The notes under the pieces were generated by a model. The model was not told the DNA's origin. It searched no databases and was given only the letters and a program-made list of their open reading frames with translations. A DNA stretch of 64,000 bases from Caballeronia sp031450805. Lineage in GTDB: Bacteria; Pseudomonadota; Gammaproteobacteria; Burkholderiales; Burkholderiaceae. Every line of letters begins with the position of its first letter. The first letter of the stretch is position 1. The position numbers were made by a program, and so were the translations under genes. Positions 8,979 to 17,122 of the stretch are shown here, piece after piece. The stretch covers positions 372,001-436,000 of the forward strand of contig NZ_JARTVY010000001.1 in assembly GCF_031450805.1 (NCBI RefSeq), in the 5' to 3' direction.

Positions 8979-9530
8979 ATGAACAGACGACTCGTCATCC
9001 TCGATCGCGACGGCGTCATCAACGTCGATTCCGACGCGTTCATCAAGTCGCCCGACGAATGGGTCGCCATTCCCGGCAGTCTCGAAGCCATCGCGCGGCT
9101 CAACCAAGCGGGTTATCGCGTGGCGATCGCGTCGAACCAGTCGGGCATCGGGCGCGGCCTGTTCGACATGGCTGCGCTCAACGCGATGCATCAGAAGATG
9201 AATCGCGCGGCGGCGGCAGTCGGCGGGCGCATCGACGCGATCTTCTACTGCCCTCATACGGCCGAAGATCAATGCGATTGCCGGAAGCCGAAGCCGGGCA
9301 TGTTGCAGCAGATCATCGACCGCTTCGAGATCGACCCGGAAGATACGCCCGTCGTCGGCGATTCCCTGCGCGACCTGCAAGCGGGCGCCGCGCTCGGCTT
9401 CCCGGTGCATCTCGTGCTGACCGGCAAGGGCGAGAAAACGCTCGCGGAAGGCAAGCTGCCCGCAGGCACCCTGGTTCATACGGATCTGCGCGCCTTCGCG
9501 CTCGACTTCCTCGCGCGGCATCAGGACTGA
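8979..9530 (+). CDS. gmhB: D-glycero-beta-D-manno-heptose 1,7-bisphosphate 7-phosphatase
   Basis: 183-residue HAD-superfamily phosphatase of the histidinol-phosphatase-like branch. The nucleophile motif ILDRDGVIN lies at the N-terminus, the zinc-binding loop reads CPHTAEDQCDCRKPKPGM, and the motif IV region reads PVVGDSLRDLQAG. It removes the 7-phosphate in ADP-heptose synthesis for the lipopolysaccharide inner core. It starts 3 bases after glyS and is followed by plsC, so a glyQS-gmhB-plsC transcript is likely. Confidence 0.93.
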   Translation: MNRRLVILDRDGVINVDSDAFIKSPDEWVAIPGSLEAIARLNQAGYRVAIASNQSGIGRGLFDMAALNAMHQKMNRAAAAVGGRIDAIFYCPHTAEDQCDCRKPKPGMLQQIIDRFEIDPEDTPVVGDSLRDLQAGAALGFPVHLVLTGKGEKTLAEGKLPAGTLVHTDLRAFALDFLARHQD

Positions 9531-9562
9531 TCGCCGGCCCCGTCACGTATCGCTGAGACTTC

Positions 9563-10336
9563 ATGCGCTTCATCCGTTCGTTGCTGTTGATGCTGTACTT
9601 CGTCGTGTACACGGTGCCGTATGCGATCGCCTGCTTCATCGCGTTCCCGTTCATGCGCGCGGACAAGCGCTACTGGATGGCGGCCGGCTGGTGCAAGTCG
9701 ACGATCGTCGTGCTGCGTCATCTCGTCGGCATCCGCTATACGCTCGAGGGCATGGAGAATCTGCCCGACGGTCCCGCCGTGCTGCTCTCGAAGCATCAAT
9801 CCGCGTGGGAGACGCTGGCGTTTCCGGCGCTGATGCCGCGCCCGCTCTGCTATGTCTTCAAGCGCGAACTGCTGTATGTGCCATTCTTCGGCTGGGCGCT
9901 CGGCCTCCTGAAGATGGTGCATATCGACCGCGCGCAGGGACGCGACGCGTTTGCATCGGTCACGCGCCAGGGCCGCGCGCGGATGGACGAAGGCGCGTGG
10001 GTCATCATGTTCCCCGAAGGCACGCGCACGCGCGTCGGCTCGCAGGGAAAGTACAAGACGGGCGGCGCGCGCTTCGCCGTGGCGACGGGCGCGCCGGTCG
10101 TGCCGATCGCGCACAACGCCGGACACGTGTGGCCGCGCAATTCGTTCATCAAGTATCCGGGTATAGTCACGGTGTCGATCGGCGAGCCCATCGACACCGC
10201 CGGTCTCTCGCCCGAAGAAGTGAATGCGCGCGTCGAGAGCTGGATCGAAGCGGAGATGCGCCGTATCGATCCGCTCGCCTACGCCACGTCGAACGCGCAG
10301 CCGCAACGTGCGGACGCCGCGGGCGCGGGCCGCTGA
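9563..10336 (+). CDS. plsC: 1-acyl-sn-glycerol-3-phosphate acyltransferase
   Basis: 257 residues with an N-terminal membrane helix (LLLMLYFVVYTVPYAIACFI) and the acyltransferase motifs KHQSAWE (motif I, an HX4E variant of HX4D), FKRELLYVPFFGW (motif II) and FPEGTRTR (motif III). It acylates lysophosphatidic acid at the inner membrane to make phosphatidic acid. It lies 32 bases after gmhB on the same strand. The Glu in motif I in place of Asp is shared by a known subgroup of the superfamily and is unlikely to mean inactivity. Confidence 0.92.
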   Translation: MRFIRSLLLMLYFVVYTVPYAIACFIAFPFMRADKRYWMAAGWCKSTIVVLRHLVGIRYTLEGMENLPDGPAVLLSKHQSAWETLAFPALMPRPLCYVFKRELLYVPFFGWALGLLKMVHIDRAQGRDAFASVTRQGRARMDEGAWVIMFPEGTRTRVGSQGKYKTGGARFAVATGAPVVPIAHNAGHVWPRNSFIKYPGIVTVSIGEPIDTAGLSPEEVNARVESWIEAEMRRIDPLAYATSNAQPQRADAAGAGR

Positions 10337-10429
10337 CGCGGCCTCGCCTCGGAAGCATCGAGCCGGTCGAGCCGCGTGCCCTATTCGTTCTTCTCGTCAT
10401 TTCTGCGCCGCGAGCGCAAAGCCGAGCCG

Positions 10430-11326
10430 ATGCAGAAGCCTCCCTCGCGACAGCGCCCCGCCGTCGCGCTCGATACCCTGCAACTCGATCTGCCGTTCGA
10501 GCATGCGCCCGCGACCGCGCCTGCTCCCGCGTCGTCGCCGTCTTCATTGCGTGGCGATGTTGCGTCCACCGACCCATCGAAACCAGCACCGCTTCCCGAG
10601 GGCGTGCGCCAGCGCCGCATGCTGTTCGGTGCGCGCGCCCTCGACTATCGGCTGAAGCGCTCGGCGCGACGCACCATCGGCTTCTGCATCGATGCGACCG
10701 GACTGACGATCACCGCGCCGCGCTGGGTGACGATCGCGGACATCGAGCGCGCCATCGGCGACAAGCAAGGCTGGATCTTTCGCAAGCTGGCCGAATGGCA
10801 GACGCGCGTCGAACAGCGTGCGTTGCCGCGCATCGAATGGCAGGACGGCGCGGAGTTTCCGTTCCTCGGCAGGACGATTCGCGTGTCGCTGAGTCCGTCC
10901 GCAAGCACGCTTTCCTTCGATGCCGAAACCGGCGTGCTGGCGCTTGCCCTGCCCGCACTCGCCGATGCGCAGCAGATCAAGGATCGCGTGCAAGGCTGGC
11001 TGCAAAGCGAATCGAAGCGCATCTTCGGCGAGCGGCTCGCGGTGTATGCAGAAAAGCTCGGCGTGGAGTTCCGCGCGTATGCGCTGTCATCGGCGGCGAC
11101 GCGCTGGGGCAGTTGCTCGAGCGACGGCAAGATTCGTCTCAACTGGCGGCTGATTCACTTTCCGCTGTCGATCATCGATTACGTCGTCGCTCACGAACTC
11201 GCCCATCTGCGCGAGATGAATCACAGCCCGCGCTTCTGGCAAACGGTCGAATCCATTTCCCCGGAGTTTCGCGAGGCGCGGCATACGCTCAAGCATCATC
11301 CGCCGGATCTGCTGCCCGCCTTGTAA
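10430..11326 (+). CDS. YgjP/SprT-like zinc metallopeptidase (M48-like, DUF45)
   Basis: 298 residues from ATG 10430 (MQKPPSRQRP). A GTG at 10376 would add 18 residues; neither has a strong ribosome-binding site. The zinc motif VAHELAHLREMNHSPRFW (HExxH plus a downstream His) lies near the C-terminus, preceded by SSAATRWGSCSSDGKIRLNWRL, typical of the YgjP/DUF45 family. Physiological substrates of this family are not well defined. It sits close behind plsC and may be cotranscribed with it. Confidence 0.85.
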   Translation: MQKPPSRQRPAVALDTLQLDLPFEHAPATAPAPASSPSSLRGDVASTDPSKPAPLPEGVRQRRMLFGARALDYRLKRSARRTIGFCIDATGLTITAPRWVTIADIERAIGDKQGWIFRKLAEWQTRVEQRALPRIEWQDGAEFPFLGRTIRVSLSPSASTLSFDAETGVLALALPALADAQQIKDRVQGWLQSESKRIFGERLAVYAEKLGVEFRAYALSSAATRWGSCSSDGKIRLNWRLIHFPLSIIDYVVAHELAHLREMNHSPRFWQTVESISPEFREARHTLKHHPPDLLPAL

Positions 11327-11447
11327 GCGGATAAGCGCGGTCAGCGCGGGTTTGCATCGAACGGTACAATTTTGCACGAACCCGCAATTCCGGCGAGTGC
11401 GACGAGTCCAGAGATCGCGCCGCCGCCACCACAACAGGAACCCCATC

Positions 11448-11834
11448 ATGCGACTCCTCCACACGATGCTGCGCGTCGGCGACCTGCAGCGTTCCATCGA
11501 TTTCTACACCCGCATTCTCGGCATGAAGGTGCTGCGCCAGAGCGAGAACGCCGAGTACAAGTACACGTTGGCGTTCGTCGGTTACGGCGATGAAAGCGAA
11601 AACAGCGTGCTCGAACTCACCTATAACTGGGGCGTCGAGAAGTACGAGATGGGAACGGCTTACGGTCACATTGCGCTGGAAGTGGACAACGCAGCCGATG
11701 CGTGCGAGCGCATCCGCAATGCGGGCGGCCGGGTCACGCGCGAAGCCGGCCCGGTCAAGGGCGGCACCACCGTGATCGCGTTCGTGGAAGATCCGGACGG
11801 CTACAAGGTCGAGCTGATCGAAAAGCATTCTTGA
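11448..11834 (+). CDS. gloA: Lactoylglutathione lyase (glyoxalase I)
   Basis: 128 residues, the standard size. Metal ligands of the nickel-type enzyme are visible: His5 (MRLLHTMLRV), Glu in SVLELTYNWG, His in AYGHIALEV and Glu in GYKVELIE. It isomerises the hemithioacetal of methylglyoxal and glutathione to S-lactoylglutathione in the cytosol. The ATG at 11448 follows AGGAACCCC, a usable ribosome-binding site; the longer frame from 11352 adds unconvincing sequence. A terminator hairpin follows at 11855-11893. Confidence 0.96.
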   Translation: MRLLHTMLRVGDLQRSIDFYTRILGMKVLRQSENAEYKYTLAFVGYGDESENSVLELTYNWGVEKYEMGTAYGHIALEVDNAADACERIRNAGGRVTREAGPVKGGTTVIAFVEDPDGYKVELIEKHS

Positions 11835-11854
11835 TCGATTGCTGATCGGCTGAT

Positions 11855-11893
11855 GATGCGCGGGCGATTTCAATCGCCGCGCGCATTTTTTTC
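11855..11893 (+). terminator. Terminator after gloA
   Basis: The imperfect inverted repeat atgcgcg-ggcgat / atcgccgcgcgcat has one bulged base and a short loop, followed by tttttttc. It lies between convergent gloA and the GntR-type regulator; the T-run favours the plus strand. Confidence 0.75.
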
Positions 11894-11916
11894 GCTTGTC
11901 GGACTATGCGCGCGCG

Positions 11917-12642
11917 TCAGCCTTCGATGCGCCCGCGCGTCACCCCGAGCAGGTCTGACATCGCGCGACGCGCGGCTTCGGCGTCGCGCGCGGCGATGGC
12001 GGCGAAAACCGCCGTGTGCTCGGATAGCGAAGCGTTGAACACATCGGCGCGCCTGGCGTTCAGACGCAACTGCCCTTCCAGCGTCCGCTCGATCAGCGCG
12101 CCCAGCGGCACAAGCAATTCGTTGCTGCATGCGGCCAGCACGCTCAGGTGGAACTCGAGGTCGGCACGCACCCATTCATCGACGTTCTGCGCATCCACCA
12201 TCGCGCGATGCGCCTTGTCGAGCATGTCGAGCGCGTGTGCGTCGTGATTGCGCGCCGCGAGCGCCGCGGCATACGGCTCGATCATCTCGCGCATCTCCTG
12301 GAGCTTGAGCGCGAACTGCATCGGCGGAGCGACGCGCGAGTACCAATGGAGCATGTCGGCATCGAGCAGATTCCATGCTTCTTTCGGCCTCACACGCGTG
12401 CCGATTTTCGGGCGCGAATGAATCAGCCCTTTCGATGTCAGCGTGCGCAGCGCCTCGCGCAATACGGTCCGGCTCACGCCGAACCGTTCCATCAGTTCCA
12501 GTTCGCGCGGGAGAGACGAACCGGGTAAGAAATCGCCGCGCAGTATGGCCATGCCCAGTCCGTGCGCCACGCGGCCATGAAGATCGCGGTGAATGGTGAA
12601 CTCCTTCGTCGTGCTATCGATACCCGCGCGATTATCCGACAT
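11917..12642 (-). CDS. GntR family, FadR-type (FCD) regulator, probable DgoR-like repressor
   Basis: 241 residues from ATG 12642 (MSDNRAGID); a TTG at 12678 would add 12. The N-terminal winged helix (about residues 20-85) reads LPRELELMERFGVSRTVLREALRTL. The C-terminal FCD domain has the metal/ligand-binding helices (EFHLSVLAAC and SEHTAVFAAI). It is divergent from a D-galactonate dehydratase gene across a 104-base spacer, the usual arrangement for a repressor of D-galactonate use. The effector is inferred from this context only. Confidence 0.85.
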   Translation of the reverse strand: MSDNRAGIDSTTKEFTIHRDLHGRVAHGLGMAILRGDFLPGSSLPRELELMERFGVSRTVLREALRTLTSKGLIHSRPKIGTRVRPKEAWNLLDADMLHWYSRVAPPMQFALKLQEMREMIEPYAAALAARNHDAHALDMLDKAHRAMVDAQNVDEWVRADLEFHLSVLAACSNELLVPLGALIERTLEGQLRLNARRADVFNASLSEHTAVFAAIAARDAEAARRAMSDLLGVTRGRIEG

Positions 12643-12679
12643 TTCGTCGGTTGAAAGAAGGCGGCTTCGAGTCAACAAA

Positions 12680-12688
12680 AATACTATT
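12680..12688. promoter_or_regulatory. Possible operator in the regulator/dgoD spacer
   Basis: AATACTATT is an odd palindrome (AATA-C-TATT) in an AT-rich patch between the divergent genes. FadR-type repressors often bind short AT-rich palindromes of this sort. The repeat is too short to be convincing alone. Confidence 0.3.
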
Positions 12689-12746
12689 AATCAGTTCACA
12701 TCGTCGGCTTTGCGCTACCATAAGAGCCTCGCCAGGAGACGCTCAC

Positions 12747-13895
12747 ATGAAAATCACAAAACTTGAAACTTTCGTTGTTCCGCCGCGCTGGTGCTTCCTC
12801 AAGATCGAGACCGATGAGGGCATCACCGGCTGGGGAGAACCGGTCGTCGAGGGACGCGCGCACACGGTCGCCGCCGCCGTCGACGAACTCGCCGACTATC
12901 TGATTGGCAAGGACCCGCGTCATATCGAAGACTTATGGCAGGTGATGTATCGGTCCGGCTTCTATCGCGGCGGGCCTATCGGCATGAGCGCGATTGCGGG
13001 CGTCGATCAGGCGTTGTGGGACATTCTCGGCAAACATCACGGCGTGCCGATTCACGCGCTGCTCGGCGGCCAGGTCCGCGACAAGATCAAGGTGTATTCG
13101 TGGATCGGCGGCGACCGTCCGAGCGATGTCGCGAACAATGCGCGCGCGGTCGTCGAGCGCGGCTTCAAGGCCGTGAAGATGAACGGCTCGGAAGAGTTGC
13201 AGATGATCGACACCTTCGACAAGGTGCAGGGCGTGATCGACAACGTGCGCGCCGTGCGGGAGGCGGTCGGGCCGAACGTAGGCATCGGCGTCGACTTTCA
13301 CGGACGCGTGCACAAGCCGATGGCGAAGGTGCTCGCGCGGGAGCTCGATCCGTACAAGCTGATGTTCATCGAAGAGCCGGTGCTGTCGGAGAACGTCGAG
13401 GCGTTGCGCGATATCGTCAATCAGACGAGCACGCCCATCGCGCTCGGCGAGCGGCTCTACTCGCGCTGGGACTTCAAGCACATTCTCGCGGGCGGTTATG
13501 TCGATATCATTCAGCCGGACGCATCGCATGCGGGCGGGCTGACCGAATGCCGCAAGATCGCGTCGATGGCCGAGGCCTACGATGTCGCGCTCGCGCTGCA
13601 CTGCCCGCTCGGACCGATCGCGCTCGCGACCTGCCTGCAGATCGATGCCGTCAGCTATAACGCGTTCATTCAGGAACAAAGCCTCGGCATTCACTACAAC
13701 ACGGGCAACGACCTGCTGGATTACATCAGGAATCCGGAGGTCTTCAAGTACGAAGACGGCATGGTGTCGATCCCGCAAGGGCCGGGGCTCGGCATCGAAG
13801 TGAACGAAGAGAAAGTGCGCGAGATGGCGAAGATCGGGCATCGCTGGCGCAATCCGGTGTGGCGTCACGCGGATGGCAGCGTGGCCGAGTGGTGA
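12747..13895 (+). CDS. dgoD: D-galactonate dehydratase
   Basis: 382 residues, the same length as the E. coli enzyme. It belongs to the enolase superfamily (mandelate racemase subgroup). Active-site elements are in order: KMNGSEE, VDFHGR (Asp ligand and catalytic His), FIEEPV (Glu), ALGERL (Glu) and LHCPLGPIA (catalytic His). It dehydrates D-galactonate to 2-keto-3-deoxygalactonate. The ATG at 12747 follows AGGAGA. The rest of the dgo pathway (kinase, aldolase, transporter) is not in this window, so the gene is a stand-alone pair with its regulator. Confidence 0.93.
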   Translation: MKITKLETFVVPPRWCFLKIETDEGITGWGEPVVEGRAHTVAAAVDELADYLIGKDPRHIEDLWQVMYRSGFYRGGPIGMSAIAGVDQALWDILGKHHGVPIHALLGGQVRDKIKVYSWIGGDRPSDVANNARAVVERGFKAVKMNGSEELQMIDTFDKVQGVIDNVRAVREAVGPNVGIGVDFHGRVHKPMAKVLARELDPYKLMFIEEPVLSENVEALRDIVNQTSTPIALGERLYSRWDFKHILAGGYVDIIQPDASHAGGLTECRKIASMAEAYDVALALHCPLGPIALATCLQIDAVSYNAFIQEQSLGIHYNTGNDLLDYIRNPEVFKYEDGMVSIPQGPGLGIEVNEEKVREMAKIGHRWRNPVWRHADGSVAEW

Positions 13896-13904
13896 TCGCC
13901 CGCA

Positions 13905-15707
13905 TTAGTGCTTAAGACGTGCTCTCACTGCGCCGCGCAGCGCGTTGGTGACGAGCATGTCTTCGGCGCGATCGAGGTCGGCTGGCAGCAGCCGGCGCTC
14001 TTGTGCGCCGAGTTCTTCGATCAGCACCGCGCGCATCACGCCCGGCAGCACGCCGGCGTCGATGGGCGGCGTGCGCCATGTGCCGTCGAGCTTCACGAAG
14101 AGGCTCGAGCGGCCGCCCTCGGTGATTTCGCCGCGCTCGTTGGAAAACAGCATGTCGAACGCGCCTTCGGTCTCGGCCGCCTTCCATGCGCGGTCGTAAT
14201 CGGCGCGGCGCGTCGTCTTGTGGCGAAGCAGCGTGTCGCGCGAGGACTGCGCCATGAAGCCGCGCTCCGACGCGAGCAGCACATCCACGACATCCGATGA
14301 CAACGGCGCGAGCGGCGCGCTCGTCATTGCGATGCGTCCGCTTTTATCGAGCGCAATCCGCAAGCGATACGGCCCGCCCTCGTCGAAGCTCGCGCAGTGC
14401 CGCGCGACCTCGGCATTCAGTCGATGGTCGTCGAACCCGAAACCGAAATACGCCGCGCTTGCCTTGAGCCGCGCAACGTGACGCGCATAGTGACGCACGC
14501 CTTCGCGTGTGGCGTACGTGGTCTCGAAAAGCTCGAAGCCCGGGTCCGCGCCGGTCAGGAATCGCGCCTTCAGGAGACACTCCTCGTACTCGTTCGCGGC
14601 AACGCTATCCAGCACGATGCCCGCGCCGATGCCGATCACACCGCGCTCGCCCGCCGGGTCGATAACCAGCGTGCGAATCGCGACCGAGAGACAAAAGTCG
14701 CCGCGTGCATCGAGCCAGCCGATTGCACCGGTATAGAGACCACGCGGCGTGCTCTCGATCTCATCGATAAGCTGCATCGTGCGGTACTTCGGCGCGCCGG
14801 TGATCGAACCGCATGGAAACAGCGCACGCAAGATGGCTGCGAACGTCGTACCGGGCGCGACGCGCGCCTCGACGGTCGAGGTCATCTGCCACACCGACGC
14901 ATACGGCTCGACAGAAAAGAGCGCCGGCACATGCACCGACCCGGTGACCGCCACGCGCGAGATGTCGTTGCGCAGCAGATCGACGATCATCACGTTCTCT
15001 GCGCGGTTCTTCGGGTCATCGTGAAGCGCGGCGGGATCGGTGTCGCGCGGCGCGGTGCCTTTCATCGGGCGGGCGCGCAGCACATCGCCCTGCTTTTCGA
15101 TAAACAACTCCGGCGAACACGACACGACCGCGCGGCCGTCCGGCATCGCGATCAACGCGCCGTAGCGCACCGGCTGACGCTCACGCAACCGTCGATACAG
15201 CGCGAGCGGCGTGCCGAACACATCGAACGCGAGCCGATACGTGAAGTTGATCTGATACGACTCGCCTTCCACCAAGGCTTGCCGAATGGCAGCGATAGCA
15301 GCGTCGAACGCATCGCGCGTGACGCTCGGCTCGATGCCGGCCACGCCTGCCATCGACGGCGCCTGAGCATGACCGTCTTGCGCGCTCAGCCACGCGCTGG
15401 CTTCGTCGCGCGACAACGCCGCGCACGAGCGAAACATCAGCACGCGCAGCGCATGATCGCCGCCGGCCCCGATTGCGCCGAACTGCAGGTTACGCCCGAA
15501 TTCGTAGTCCGCGACCACGAGGGCATGCAAGCCGCCTTGGAGATCGCGCTCGATGTCCGCGCACACCGCATCGAGCGCGCGCCCGGTCTCGCAGACATGC
15601 TCGTGCGAGAAGTCCGTGTACAAACGACTCGACCGCCTTTCGGCGGTCGCGTCGCAATCGTCGAGCAGCGCAAACACCGCGCTGCGTGCCTCGATTTTCA
15701 TGGCCAT
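13905..15707 (-). CDS. pabBC: Fused aminodeoxychorismate synthase component I / 4-amino-4-deoxychorismate lyase
   Basis: 600-residue fusion. The PabB part (about 1-365) has GESYQINFTYRL, PMKGTAPRD (catalytic Lys), ENVMIVDLLRNDISRV, FPCGSITGAPKYRTM and EYEECLLKARFL. The PabC part (from about 380) is a PLP fold-type IV lyase with FELFETTYATREGVRHYARH, RHKTTRRADYDRAW (PLP lysine) and NERGEITEGGRSSLFV. Together they convert chorismate to p-aminobenzoate for folate, with ammonia from PabA, which is not here. The gene follows dnaJ on the same strand by 32 bases. The ATG at 15707 (MAMKIEAR) may be replaced by the one two codons later. Confidence 0.93.
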   Translation of the reverse strand: MAMKIEARSAVFALLDDCDATAERRSSRLYTDFSHEHVCETGRALDAVCADIERDLQGGLHALVVADYEFGRNLQFGAIGAGGDHALRVLMFRSCAALSRDEASAWLSAQDGHAQAPSMAGVAGIEPSVTRDAFDAAIAAIRQALVEGESYQINFTYRLAFDVFGTPLALYRRLRERQPVRYGALIAMPDGRAVVSCSPELFIEKQGDVLRARPMKGTAPRDTDPAALHDDPKNRAENVMIVDLLRNDISRVAVTGSVHVPALFSVEPYASVWQMTSTVEARVAPGTTFAAILRALFPCGSITGAPKYRTMQLIDEIESTPRGLYTGAIGWLDARGDFCLSVAIRTLVIDPAGERGVIGIGAGIVLDSVAANEYEECLLKARFLTGADPGFELFETTYATREGVRHYARHVARLKASAAYFGFGFDDHRLNAEVARHCASFDEGGPYRLRIALDKSGRIAMTSAPLAPLSSDVVDVLLASERGFMAQSSRDTLLRHKTTRRADYDRAWKAAETEGAFDMLFSNERGEITEGGRSSLFVKLDGTWRTPPIDAGVLPGVMRAVLIEELGAQERRLLPADLDRAEDMLVTNALRGAVRARLKH

Positions 15708-15739
15708 GCTCGCATCGAATGCAGGCGCAGGTCAGTCTC

Positions 15740-16876
15740 TCAGTCGAAGAAGCTCTTGACGCGATCGAACCAGCTCTTGCTTTGCGGGCTATGCCGCGAG
15801 CCGCCTTCCGTCAGCGACTTCTCGAACTGCTTGAGCAGGTCGCGCTGCTGCTCGGTGAGCTTGACCGGCGTTTCCACCTGCACGTGCACGTACAAGTCAC
15901 CCGCGATGCTCGAGCGCAAACCCTTGATTCCCTTGCCACGCAGACGGAAGGTCTTGCCCGACTGCGTGCCTTCCGGCACCGTGAAGCTCGCGCGGCCCGC
16001 GAGCGTCGGCACTTCGATTTCGCCGCCGAGCGCCGCTGTGGTGAACGGAATCGGCATCTGGCAGTGCAGGTCGTCGCCGTCGCGCTCGAACACCGAGTGC
16101 TGCTTGATGTGGATTTCCACATACAGGTCGCCGCTCGGACCGCCGTTGATGCCCGGCTCGCCGTTGCCCGCCGAGCGGATGCGCATGCCGTCGTCGATGC
16201 CCGCCGGAATTTTCACTTCCAGCGTCTTCGTTTCCTTTACCTTGCCCGCGCCGTGGCAGTTCGTGCAGGGATCGGGAACATAGCTGCCGCTGCCGTGACA
16301 TTTCGGGCACGTCTGCTGGATGCTGAAAAAGCCCTGCGACATCCGCACCTGGCCCTGGCCGTGACAGGTCGGGCAGGTTTCCGGCTTCGTGCCCGGCTTC
16401 GCGCCCGAACCGTGACAAACGTTGCAATTGCTCCAGCTCGGCACGCGAATCTGCGTGTCGTAACCGTGCGCCGCCTGCTCCAGCGTGATTTCCATGCTGT
16501 AGCGCAGGTCCGCACCGCGATACACCTGCGGGCCGCCGCGTCCGCCGCGCGCACCGGCGCCGGCTGCCTGTCCGAAGATGTCGCCGAAAATATCGCCGAA
16601 GGCATCGGCAAAACCGCCGAAGCCCTGCGCACCCGCGCCCGCCATGTTCGGATCGACGCCCGCGTGACCGTACTGGTCGTACGCCGCGCGCTTCTGCTGG
16701 TCGGAGAGCATCTCGTAGGCTTCCTTCGCCTCCTTGAAGTTCTCTTCCGCCTTCTTGTTGTCCGGATTGCGGTCAGGGTGATACTTCATCGCGAGCTTGC
16801 GATACGCCTTCTTGATCTCGTCGTCGCTCGCGTTCTTTGCGACGCCCAGAACGTCGTAGTAATCCCGTTTCGCCAT
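15740..16876 (-). CDS. dnaJ: Chaperone protein DnaJ
   Basis: 378 residues. The J domain (MAKRDYYDVLGV, HPD in KYHPDRNP) is followed by a Gly/Phe-rich linker, four zinc-finger CxxCxGxG-type repeats (CNVCHGSG, CPTCHGQG, CPKCHGSG, CTNCHGAG) and the C-terminal substrate-binding domains. It stimulates DnaK ATPase and delivers substrates. The ATG at 16876 gives the canonical N-terminus; the longer open frame upstream is untranslated leader. It is separated from dnaK by two hairpins, so it may have its own promoter. Confidence 0.98.
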   Translation of the reverse strand: MAKRDYYDVLGVAKNASDDEIKKAYRKLAMKYHPDRNPDNKKAEENFKEAKEAYEMLSDQQKRAAYDQYGHAGVDPNMAGAGAQGFGGFADAFGDIFGDIFGQAAGAGARGGRGGPQVYRGADLRYSMEITLEQAAHGYDTQIRVPSWSNCNVCHGSGAKPGTKPETCPTCHGQGQVRMSQGFFSIQQTCPKCHGSGSYVPDPCTNCHGAGKVKETKTLEVKIPAGIDDGMRIRSAGNGEPGINGGPSGDLYVEIHIKQHSVFERDGDDLHCQMPIPFTTAALGGEIEVPTLAGRASFTVPEGTQSGKTFRLRGKGIKGLRSSIAGDLYVHVQVETPVKLTEQQRDLLKQFEKSLTEGGSRHSPQSKSWFDRVKSFFD

Positions 16877-16997
16877 GTCGGTTCCATGCCGCCGCGCTTG
16901 GCCGCGACGGTTCCTCTCAGATGCCTCGGGCCAAACGACCCGCGCGTAACCTCTGACGCCCTGCTCCGACTTACGAGCCGCCGAGAGCAGGACGCCC

Positions 16998-17040
16998 CAA
17001 AAAAACAACGTGCCCGGAGAGCCGAAAAGCTCGCCAGGCG
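16998..17040 (-). terminator. Second hairpin between dnaK and dnaJ
   Basis: The arms gcccggagagc (17012-17022) and gctcgccaggc (17029-17039) pair at 9 of 11 positions around cgaaaa. On the minus strand this is followed by seven T residues. It could terminate or attenuate dnaK read-through into dnaJ. Confidence 0.5.
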
Positions 17041-17081
17041 CGTTCCACGTCAGACGCCAACGCGTCCCGGTGATATCACCG

Positions 17082-17117
17082 AAAAGGCGCGCGACCGTCG
17101 CCAGTCGCGCGCCTCAT
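17082..17117 (-). terminator. Terminator hairpin after dnaK
   Basis: The perfect 10-base stem ggcgcgcgac (17086-17095) / gtcgcgcgcc (17104-17113) has an 8-base loop, followed on the minus strand by TTTTCGG. It lies 6 bases beyond the dnaK stop. Confidence 0.7.
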
Positions 17118-17122
17118 ACGGC

